A DNA stretch of 7,710 bases from Alphaproteobacteria bacterium (lineage in GTDB: Bacteria > Pseudomonadota > Alphaproteobacteria > Sphingomonadales > Sphingomonadaceae). A model generated the notes under the pieces. That model made no database searches and was not told the origin of the DNA. It saw only the letters and a program-made list of their open reading frames with translations. The DNA lies in NCBI GenBank assembly GCA_028869975.1, contig JAGWQR010000238.1:1-7710 (forward strand). Direction: 5' to 3'. Each line of letters begins with the position of its first letter. Position 1 is the first letter of the stretch. The position numbers were made by a program, and so were the translations under genes. This document shows, one piece after another, positions 1-6,187 of the stretch.

Positions 1-296
1 CCAAGGGCCGCAAGCAGCTTGTCGGCCTGAAGACCAAGGATCCGAAGGTGGTGCTGGAAGAGGGTGCGCAGATCGTCACGGATCCGAAGCAGCCTATCCC
101 GATGAAGATGATCGGCCATGTCACGTCGAGCTATTGGAGTGCCGCGCTTGGCCGTTCAATCGCACTGGCGCTGGTGAAGGACGGGCGTGCGCGCATGGGT
201 GAGACGCTCCACATCCCGATGCCCGACGGCGTGCGCCGCGCGGTCGTGACCAATACCGTGTTTTATGATCCTGAAGGCGCACGGCTCAATGGCTGA
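1..296 (+). CDS. soxA: Sarcosine oxidase subunit alpha, C-terminal end (5' partial)
   Basis: Only the last ~98 codons are in the window; the reading frame is open from base 3 and the gene begins to the left. The visible part is the aminomethyltransferase-like (GcvT-type) C-terminal end of the alpha subunit of heterotetrameric sarcosine oxidase. This enzyme oxidises sarcosine to glycine in the cytoplasm and passes the one-carbon unit to tetrahydrofolate. Recognisable family features are the GHVTSSYWS stretch followed by LGRSIALALVKDGRARMGE and the terminal beta-strand segment ending in YDPEGARLNG. The TGA stop lies inside the start of soxG (ATGGCTGA), which points to translational coupling. 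soxB and soxD would be expected further left in the usual soxBDAG order, but they are outside the window. Dimethylglycine dehydrogenase-type proteins share this C-terminal domain, but the following soxG supports soxA. Confidence 0.9.
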   Translation, partial: KGRKQLVGLKTKDPKVVLEEGAQIVTDPKQPIPMKMIGHVTSSYWSAALGRSIALALVKDGRARMGETLHIPMPDGVRRAVVTNTVFYDPEGARLNG

Positions 297-744
297 AACA
301 ACGATCACTCACGCCGCGCCATTTGCGCGCTATTCCCTGCGCGCGCGCACGCCGCAAGCGCTGGAACAGGTCACCGGACTCAAACTGCCGCGCAAGATTA
401 ACAACGCCCGGGGGGATGTGATCTGTCTTGGTCCAGACGAATGGCTGGCGCTACTGCCCGATGGAGCAAAGCTCAATATGGGTGACGGGTTGCCCGTCAG
501 CATTGCGGATATAAGTTACAGGCAAATCGGGATCGTTATTGAAGGCCCGCGCGCGGTAGAACTTATTGCGGCGGGCTGCCCGCTGGATGTGGCGCGCATT
601 CCCGTCGGTTATGCAACACGCACCATTTTCGAGCTGGTCGAGATTATCCTGTGGCGACAGGCGGAAACCCGTATTCATATCGAAGTGTGGCGCAGCTTTG
701 CGCCCTGGCTTTGCGAGGCGTTGCAACGCTCCAGTGTCGATTAG
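289..744 (+). CDS. soxG: Sarcosine oxidase subunit gamma
   Basis: A 151-residue protein, rather short for the family. It is the small gamma subunit of heterotetrameric sarcosine oxidase, which is thought to stabilise the alpha/beta core and is not itself catalytic. Family signatures visible are LGPDEWL (residues 47-53), the DISYRQIGIVIEGPRA stretch from 74 leading into GCPLDV (96-101), and RTIFELVEIILWR (111-123) followed by the SFAPWL motif (136-141). I chose ATG 289 over the in-frame ATG at 265. Position 289 has a GAAGG purine run at 273-277 and overlaps soxA by 8 nt, while 265 has no ribosome-binding sequence and would overlap soxA by 32 nt. The TAG stop overlaps the TAA stop of the convergent LysR gene, and no terminator separates the two genes. 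Confidence 0.88.
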   Translation: MAETTITHAAPFARYSLRARTPQALEQVTGLKLPRKINNARGDVICLGPDEWLALLPDGAKLNMGDGLPVSIADISYRQIGIVIEGPRAVELIAAGCPLDVARIPVGYATRTIFELVEIILWRQAETRIHIEVWRSFAPWLCEALQRSSVD

Positions 745-1706
745 AGTGTGCTCGGCCAGCCGATTTGCGACTCCAGCCAGGGGAGTTCATCAATCAGCGG
801 AGGGAAAGTTGTATCGCGCAGCACGCATCGTCCCAACACAGCGATCTCTTCCGGCAGCCTGCCAAACTCGCCTGCACGTGCAAGCACCTGGACGCGCCTT
901 TTGAAGGTACCATGCACCATCGGTTCAATACGCAGGTCAGGCAACATATGTGACTGTGCGGCCAGACATAACAAGGAAGTGATGCTCCACCCCAGGCCGC
1001 GTGCTACGGTCATAAGCTGTTGATGCGTAATATCGACCTCAATCCGCTGTGGCAGGTGGAGCCTGAGACGCACGAGCTGGCGCTCGATCCGCTGTCCCAT
1101 GCCGGTATCCAGGGCATAACGGATAAAAGGCAGGGTTTTGCTCACCTCGTCCGGCTCAATGCTCCCGCTCCAGTCACGAGGAAAGACCAGCACGAACGGG
1201 TCATCAACCACCGAATGATGGTCAATGCCCGGCATTTGCTCAAGCATATTGCTGCCCGTGACGAGTATATCAAACCGGCGCGCTAGAAAGTCGTCATGCT
1301 GTTTTGCCGAGATCCCGGATCGGATTTTCCACTGCCGCACCTGTGCATTCGTGTGCGCGATCAGCGGCGCTGTGAGTGGTACAGCCAGGCTTTCGGACAT
1401 GCCGATCGTAACCACATTGAGCGGCAAATCCTCGCCGCTGCGAACGTCATCATAGAGGCGTTTCGTATCGGCAAGAAGTGATTGTCCGCGCTCGTACAGC
1501 ATTTTGCCGGCTATGGTCAGTCCCAGTGGACGCAGTGAACGATCAAACAGGGGAGCCCCGACACAAGCTTCCAGTCGCGCGATGATCTGCGAAACAGCAG
1601 ACTGCGTGATCTGCATATGTTGCGCGCTTTGGGTCATACCGCCCAACTCGACAGTGAGTAAGAACACTTCGATGGCGTGCAAATCAAATTCAGCAGGAAT
1701 GCGCAT
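741..1706 (-). CDS. LysR-family transcriptional regulator
   Basis: A 321-residue LysR-type regulator. The N-terminal winged helix-turn-helix covers roughly residues 6-68. It contains the typical F-L-L-T-V-E-L-G-G pattern, a recognition helix region ITQSAVSQIIARLEACVG (33-50), and the APLFDRSLRPLGLTIAG wing (51-67). The effector-binding, periplasmic-binding-protein-like domain runs from about 95 to 300. I chose the start at 1706 because GGAGGGG (minus strand, 1724-1718) lies 11 nt upstream and the protein then begins just before the HTH, as is normal. The longer in-frame start at 1793 would add a 29-residue extension unlike the family. The gene is divergent from the flavoprotein gene starting at 1942 and convergent with soxG, overlapping it by 4 nt. 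By the usual LysR arrangement it probably regulates the divergent flavoprotein gene and itself. The inducer cannot be read from the sequence. Confidence 0.92.
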   Translation of the reverse strand: MRIPAEFDLHAIEVFLLTVELGGMTQSAQHMQITQSAVSQIIARLEACVGAPLFDRSLRPLGLTIAGKMLYERGQSLLADTKRLYDDVRSGEDLPLNVVTIGMSESLAVPLTAPLIAHTNAQVRQWKIRSGISAKQHDDFLARRFDILVTGSNMLEQMPGIDHHSVVDDPFVLVFPRDWSGSIEPDEVSKTLPFIRYALDTGMGQRIERQLVRLRLHLPQRIEVDITHQQLMTVARGLGWSITSLLCLAAQSHMLPDLRIEPMVHGTFKRRVQVLARAGEFGRLPEEIAVLGRCVLRDTTFPPLIDELPWLESQIGWPSTL

Positions 1707-1717
1707 AATTCTTGGTT

Positions 1718-1724
1718 CCCCTCC
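1718..1724 (-). promoter_or_regulatory. Ribosome-binding site of the LysR gene
   Basis: On the minus strand the bases read GGAGGGG, a strong Shine-Dalgarno match 11 nt before the ATG at 1706-1704. It decides the start in favour of 1706 over the upstream in-frame ATG at 1793. Confidence 0.65.
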
Positions 1725-1844
1725 ACACGGACAAACGCTTGCCTGATACGACGACAGGAGTCCACGCAGAACAGGGTCTGGTCTCGTTGTCATACGGGCA
1801 TTCGTTGATTACCCTAGGACATTTTAGAGTGGCTGCGTGTTTCG

Positions 1845-1867
1845 GTTAAGCGTTAGTGCAACATAAC
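1845..1867. promoter_or_regulatory. Candidate LysR operator in the divergent intergenic region
   Basis: GTTA-N8-TAAC at 1852-1867 forms a short interrupted palindrome that satisfies the T-N11-A consensus of LysR boxes (T1853 to A1865). A second GTTA at 1845-1848 gives a tandem left half. The site is about 75-90 bp upstream of the flavoprotein start and between the divergent genes, where a LysR protein normally binds. The palindrome is only 4 bp per arm, so chance occurrence is quite possible. Confidence 0.3.
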
Positions 1868-1928
1868 ATACGGCGAGCGCAGCTTGGTCTTGTGACGATC
1901 GCCAGTGAAACCAAATGACCGACAGCGC

Positions 1929-1934
1929 AAGGAG
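1929..1934 (+). promoter_or_regulatory. Ribosome-binding site of the flavoprotein gene
   Basis: AAGGAG lies 7 nt before ATG 1942, which is ideal spacing. It supports 1942 over the in-frame ATG at 1915, which has no comparable sequence upstream. Confidence 0.75.
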
Positions 1935-1941
1935 ATGGACG

Positions 1942-3594
1942 ATGACGGAAGGTGTGAAATGGAACCGAGAGGTTGATGTTGTCGTACTGGGTTCAGGTGG
2001 CGCGGCACTCACAGCGGCGATTTCGGCACATGATTTTGGTGCGAAGGATGTGGTCATTCTGGAGAAGTCCGGGATGGTTGGCGGCACCTCCGCGATGTCC
2101 GGCGGGATGCTATGGATTCCGAATAATCCCTATCAGATTGAGGCCGGGATCGAGGATTCGGATGATGATATTGTCGCCTATCTTGATGCACTGGCACCGG
2201 GCAGGCTCGATCCCGACACGCTCGGCGCGTTCATGGAGAAGGGGCCGGAACTGATTCACTATTTGCGCGACAAGACGCCGGTGCGTTTTCATGCCTATGC
2301 CGATTTCCCGGATTATCAACCCTATTTGCCCGGCGCCAAGGTCAATGGCGGGCGCTCGCTCGATAATGAGGCCTTCTCGTTCAACCGGCTCGGCAAATGG
2401 GCGGCGCGGGTCAACCCGAGCAAAATGGCTTACCCCTTACGCGCCAGCCTGATGGACGCGATTGCTGGAACGCTGAGCGAAGCCGAACTCGCCGAACGCG
2501 AAGCGGGGGATTATCGCGCGCTGGGTCAGGCGCTGATCGGCGCGCTGTTTCTGGCGGTGATCGAGCGCGACATCCCGGTCGAGTTTGAAAAGCGCGCCCG
2601 GTCGCTGGTCAAGGATGGCGATCGGGTGATCGGCGTAGTTGCCGAGGATGCCGATGGCAAGCCGTTCAAGGTGCGTGCGCGGCGGGGCGTCGTGGTCGCG
2701 ACTGGGGGCTTCGAATGGAACGAGCAGCTTGTCAAAACCTTCCTGCGCGGGCCATTGAACGGCCCGGTCTCGGTGCCCGAGAATGAAGGCGACGGGCTGG
2801 TGATGGCGATCGAGGCCGGGGCCCAGCTCGGCAATATGCAGAACGCCTATTGGCAGCAGAGCGTGCTTGAAATGAAACCACAGAGGGGCGCCAAGCCCAA
2901 CTATATGCTCGGCTCCGACGAGCGTGCGCGCCCCGGTGCTATCCTCGTCAACCGTGCAGGCAAGCGCTTCATCAATGAGGCGGCGAACTATAACGCAATG
3001 GGCATGGGCGTGCTCGCTTTCGATGCGGGCAAGCATGAATATGCCAATTTGCCCTACTGGTTGATTATCGATCAACGCTACAAGGATAAATACCCCGTTT
3101 TCTCCTCAATGCCGGGGAATGACGCGGATTTCCCCTATCTGACGAAGGCAAATTCGCTCGAAGAACTGGCGCAGAAGGAAGGGATCGACCAGGCCGGTCT
3201 TGTCGCCACGGTGGCGCGTTTCAACGCGCTGGTACGCAAGGGTCATGATGATGATTTCAACCGCGGCGACAATACATATGACAATTTCTATATGTGGGGC
3301 GATACCGACTTTGATCCGCCTTACCGTACCCTGGGTGTTATCGATCAGGGGCCTTATTATGCAGTCAAGATGGAATCGGGTGCACTCGGCACCTGCGGCG
3401 GCCCCAGAACCAATGGCGACGCGCAGGTGCTCGACTGGCAAGATAACCCGATCCCCGGCCTTTACGCGGCAGGCAATGTCATGGCGGCTGTGCTGGGCGG
3501 CGGCTACGGCGGCGCAGGGGGCACACTCGGCCCCGGCATGACTTTCGGCTATATTGCCGGCAAGCATCTCGGGGAACATATTCCCAACCATTGA
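1942..3594 (+). CDS. FAD-dependent dehydrogenase, 3-ketosteroid delta-1-dehydrogenase-like
   Basis: A 550-residue flavoprotein of the FAD_binding_2 (fumarate reductase/KstD) family. The Rossmann dinucleotide motif is VVVLGSGGAALTAAI (13-27), with acidic E41 at the end of the second strand for the FAD ribose. GGTSAMSGGMLWIPNN (47-62) follows, then a second FAD contact region VVATGGFEWN (251-260) and RAGKRFINEAANY (338-350). The C-terminus GLYAAGNVMAAVLGG (506-520), YGGAGG (522-527) and GPGMTFGYIAGKHL (530-543) closes the FAD site. KstD enzymes have a catalytic Tyr and Gly in a Y-x-G-x-G stretch here, and Y522 and G526 fit that pattern. Such enzymes introduce a double bond next to a ketone and pass electrons to an acceptor. 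There is no signal peptide or membrane segment, so a cytoplasmic location is likely. The substrate is unknown: it could be a steroid, another cyclic ketone, or a fumarate-reductase-like substrate. The gene stands alone, divergent from the LysR regulator, and I see no clear terminator after it. Confidence 0.87.
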   Translation: MTEGVKWNREVDVVVLGSGGAALTAAISAHDFGAKDVVILEKSGMVGGTSAMSGGMLWIPNNPYQIEAGIEDSDDDIVAYLDALAPGRLDPDTLGAFMEKGPELIHYLRDKTPVRFHAYADFPDYQPYLPGAKVNGGRSLDNEAFSFNRLGKWAARVNPSKMAYPLRASLMDAIAGTLSEAELAEREAGDYRALGQALIGALFLAVIERDIPVEFEKRARSLVKDGDRVIGVVAEDADGKPFKVRARRGVVVATGGFEWNEQLVKTFLRGPLNGPVSVPENEGDGLVMAIEAGAQLGNMQNAYWQQSVLEMKPQRGAKPNYMLGSDERARPGAILVNRAGKRFINEAANYNAMGMGVLAFDAGKHEYANLPYWLIIDQRYKDKYPVFSSMPGNDADFPYLTKANSLEELAQKEGIDQAGLVATVARFNALVRKGHDDDFNRGDNTYDNFYMWGDTDFDPPYRTLGVIDQGPYYAVKMESGALGTCGGPRTNGDAQVLDWQDNPIPGLYAAGNVMAAVLGGGYGGAGGTLGPGMTFGYIAGKHLGEHIPNH

Positions 3595-3710
3595 TACCAT
3601 AACTTTGCGGCTCCCATTATCCATAGGCGCTGAATCTACAGCTGTGTATGAATTGCAACCAGAGACGGCGGGTGGGCAGTGCGTCGGGGGTGTTAAAAAT
3701 ACATCTCTCT

Positions 3711-3722
3711 GAACGTCCGTTC
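3711..3722. promoter_or_regulatory. Perfect 12-bp palindrome GAACG-TC-CGTTC upstream of the polysaccharide operon
   Basis: The arms GAACG and CGTTC are exactly complementary around a 2-bp centre. The centre is too small for an RNA hairpin loop, which favours a dimeric DNA-binding protein site if the palindrome is functional. It is 145 bp upstream of the epimerase start, in the only gene-free stretch before the operon. The form GAAC-N4-GTTC also matches the Gram-positive LexA box, but alphaproteobacterial LexA uses a direct repeat (GTTC-N7-GTTC), which I do not find here. The regulator is therefore unidentified. Confidence 0.25.
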
Positions 3723-3867
3723 CAGTTCCTCAAGCAGTCAGAACGCCAATGACAGGAGCATGATTTTGGGTGCGATGGTGTATGGCTGTTGTGATATGAC
3801 CAATCTTTATCTAGGGGAGCGCAAGTTACTATTCAGCAGTCCGGATTGCTCCTCAAAGGAAAATTGA

Positions 3868-4893
3868 ATGAAAGTGAATTTACTGGGCGGGGTTCAGGGC
3901 CTGTGGCTTGTGACGGGTGCAGCGGGATTTATCGGTTCGAATTTGGTCGAAACACTGCTGCTTGCCGGGCAGCAGGTGCGTGCAATTGATAATTTCGCTA
4001 CCGGCCACAGACAAAATCTGGATGCGGTTTTGCGCTCACTACCAACAGCCTATGCAGCAAATTTCACGCTGGTTGAAGGCGATATAACCGACAGTGCGGT
4101 GTGTATGCAGGCGATGAAAGGGGTTCGACGGGTGGTGCATCTGGCAGCGCTGGGCTCGGTACCGCGCTCGCTCGACAACCCGATCAACACCAATGCAGCA
4201 AATATAACAGGCTTCCTCAATATACTGGATGCGGCGCGGCGGGAAGCGGTCGATGGCTTTGTCTATGCGTCTTCGAGCGCGGTCTATGGCGACGAACCCA
4301 ATTTACCCAAAGAGGAAGGGCGGGTTGGCAAACCGCTCTCGCCCTATGCAGTGACCAAATGTGTCAACGAACTTTATGCCGAGAATTTTGCGCGCGTTTA
4401 CGGGTTCAAAGCAATCGGGCTGCGGTATTTCAATGTGTTTGGAGCCAGACAGGATCCCAACGGAGCCTATGCGGCGGTCATCCCGCGTTGGGTTGACGCG
4501 ATAATCAAGAATCAGCCGATCACCATTAATGGTGATGGCGAAACAAGCCGGGACTTCTGCTATATCGATAATGTTGTGCAGGCCAACATCAGGAGCGCGC
4601 TCGCGCCCGATTCCGCGCGCGGGAAGGTCTATAATATCGCTGCCGGGGGGCGCACTACGCTGAACCAGTTGTTCGGCCTGATCCGGGATGGTCTGGCCCA
4701 GCTTCATGTAGCGTATAGTTTGGAACCCCATTATGGCGGGTTTCGTCCTGGAGATGTCCGCCATTCCCATGCGGACATAGCGCTGGCGCGAGACAGGCTC
4801 GGTTATGCCCCTACGCACGATATTTTGGCCGGGTTAACCGCAACTCTGCCCTGGTATTTAGCCAATCAAACCCATTTTTCTAAAGAGGCCTAG
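3868..4893 (+). CDS. wbpP: UDP-N-acetylhexosamine C4-epimerase, WbpP/TviC type
   Basis: A 341-residue extended short-chain dehydrogenase/reductase. NAD binding: [10 protein letters not shown] (16-25; G17, G20, G23) and D41 at the end of strand 2. Catalytic elements are the SSS run (135-137) and Y160-x3-K164 in SPYAVTK. The stretches [11 protein letters not shown] (91-101), [23 protein letters not shown] (184-206) and [15 protein letters not shown] (221-235) closely resemble the WbpP/TviC group and less so plain GalE. These enzymes act on N-acetylated UDP-sugars in the cytoplasm, interconverting UDP-GlcNAc and UDP-GalNAc (WbpP) or UDP-GlcNAcA and UDP-GalNAcA (TviC). AAAGGA (3855-3860) lies 7 nt before the ATG. 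This is the first gene of a three-gene operon, and the next gene begins 1 nt after its stop. It appears AT-richer than its neighbours. The exact substrate order (WbpP or TviC route) is not decided by sequence alone. Confidence 0.92.
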   Translation: MKVNLLGGVQGLWLVTGAAGFIGSNLVETLLLAGQQVRAIDNFATGHRQNLDAVLRSLPTAYAANFTLVEGDITDSAVCMQAMKGVRRVVHLAALGSVPRSLDNPINTNAANITGFLNILDAARREAVDGFVYASSSAVYGDEPNLPKEEGRVGKPLSPYAVTKCVNELYAENFARVYGFKAIGLRYFNVFGARQDPNGAYAAVIPRWVDAIIKNQPITINGDGETSRDFCYIDNVVQANIRSALAPDSARGKVYNIAAGGRTTLNQLFGLIRDGLAQLHVAYSLEPHYGGFRPGDVRHSHADIALARDRLGYAPTHDILAGLTATLPWYLANQTHFSKEA

Positions 4894-4894
4894 A

Positions 4895-6178
4895 GTGGAT
4901 CACAAAGAACGTATAGCTGTAGTCGGGCTGGGGTATGTCGGCCTGCCTGTCGCCGTTGCCCTTGCGGAAAAATGGCCCGATTCGGTCGGATTTGACATCT
5001 CAAGGCCCAGGGTGGAAAGTCTGCAGGGCGGCATTGACTGGACAGGCGAAATCGAATCCGAGCGGCTCGTTGCCAGCGGCCTGAAGGTGACCGCCGATCC
5101 GCACGCGATGAAAGGATGCACCGTTTTCATCGTTACGGTGCCGACACCGATTGACAGCAAGAATCAGCCCGATTTATCACCACTGCACGGGGCCTGCGAA
5201 GTGGTGGGTGCGCAGATGGCCAAGGGCGCCGTCGTGGTTTTCGAATCCACGGTATATCCTGGTGTGACAGAGAATTTCTGCGCGCCTTTGCTCGAACAAT
5301 ATTCCGGGCTGAAGCACGGACCGGATTTCAAGCTGGGTTATTCGCCCGAGCGGATCAACCCAGGCGATCCCAATAATCGCTTTGAATCGATCAACAAGAT
5401 TGTAGCGGGCGAAGATGAGGCGACACTGGCGCGGTTGCTCGCGGTATATGGCTCGGTGGTACAAGCAGAATTGTATCCGACCACAACGATCAAGGTTGCC
5501 GAGGCGGCGAAGGTGCTCGAAAACACGCAGCGCGACCTCAATATCGCGCTAATGAACGAGCTCGCGCTGATCCTCGATCGCATGAACATCTCAACGCGAG
5601 AGGTGCTGGAAGCCGCTGGCACCAAGTGGAATTTCCTCAAATTTTCGCCAGGCCTAGTTGGCGGGCACTGCATTGGTGTCGATCCTTATTATCTTACAGC
5701 AGTCGCTCAGGAAATGGGTTATCGTCCAGAAGTCATTCTTGCCGGACGCCGGGTCAATGATGGTATGGGGGCCTTTATCGCCCAGAAAATTGTCAAGCTG
5801 ATGTCGCAAAAAGATTTTGATCTGACCAAGGCGAAAGTCTGCGTCTTTGGGGCAACTTTCAAGGAAAACGTTCCCGATATTCGTAATGCGAAAGTCTATG
5901 ACATAATCGATGAGCTGCGCGCCTTCAGTGTCGAGGCGATGCTCACTGATCCGATTGCCAGCGCAGAAGCGGTAAGGCATGAATATGGAATGACGCTTGC
6001 CGATGAACGGGATACGCGCGATCTTGATGTCCTTGTGCTCGCTGTGCCGCATTCGCATTATACGACCGATTATGACAGCCTGTTGCAGCGGCTGAAGCCT
6101 GATGGTTTGCTTGTTGATGTCAAGGCCGCTGTGCCCAAAAGCCAGCTCAGGAATGATCTGACCTACTGGGCGCTGTAG
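4895..6178 (+). CDS. wbpO: UDP-N-acetylhexosamine 6-dehydrogenase, WbpO/TviB type
   Basis: A 427-residue member of the UDP-glucose/GDP-mannose dehydrogenase family. It performs the two-step NAD-dependent oxidation of the C6 hydroxyl to a carboxylate, giving UDP-GalNAcA or UDP-GlcNAcA. The N-terminal Rossmann motif is VVGLGYVGLP (9-18). TVPTPID (81-87), ESTVYPG (117-123) and YSPERINPGD (149-158) follow. The central dimerisation helix region contains K206 and N210 (AAKVLENTQRDLNIALMNE), and the catalytic cysteine is C259 in GGHCIGVDPYYL (256-267). The C-terminal NAD/UDP-binding domain includes GATFKENVPDIRNAK (319-333). Translation starts at GTG 4895, with AAAGAGG (4882-4888) inside the end of the epimerase gene 6 nt upstream. 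The 1-nt intergenic gap implies translational coupling with the epimerase. WbpO (UDP-GalNAc) and TviB (UDP-GlcNAc) are close relatives and I cannot separate them by eye. Confidence 0.92.
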   Translation: MDHKERIAVVGLGYVGLPVAVALAEKWPDSVGFDISRPRVESLQGGIDWTGEIESERLVASGLKVTADPHAMKGCTVFIVTVPTPIDSKNQPDLSPLHGACEVVGAQMAKGAVVVFESTVYPGVTENFCAPLLEQYSGLKHGPDFKLGYSPERINPGDPNNRFESINKIVAGEDEATLARLLAVYGSVVQAELYPTTTIKVAEAAKVLENTQRDLNIALMNELALILDRMNISTREVLEAAGTKWNFLKFSPGLVGGHCIGVDPYYLTAVAQEMGYRPEVILAGRRVNDGMGAFIAQKIVKLMSQKDFDLTKAKVCVFGATFKENVPDIRNAKVYDIIDELRAFSVEAMLTDPIASAEAVRHEYGMTLADERDTRDLDVLVLAVPHSHYTTDYDSLLQRLKPDGLLVDVKAAVPKSQLRNDLTYWAL

Positions 6179-6187
6179 GGCGCGATT

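Noticed and set aside
1707..1793. In-frame N-terminal extension of the LysR protein from ATG 1793
   Set aside because: The strong GGAGGGG site and the normal family N-terminus place the start at 1706. The extension has no family similarity that I can see.
2437..3075. Long minus-strand open frame inside the flavoprotein gene (also 3106-3624)
   Set aside because: Both are antisense shadows of a well-supported coding sequence with full family motifs. The translated shadows resemble no family known to me.
3664..3685. GACG...CGTC hairpin as a terminator for the flavoprotein gene
   Set aside because: There are only 4 bp of stem with a 14-nt loop and no T-run directly after, so it is too weak to call.
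3789..3813. TTGTGA and TATCTA as a promoter for the polysaccharide operon
   Set aside because: The spacing is only 13 bp, well short of the usual 16-18, and I found no better-spaced -35 for the TATCTA box.
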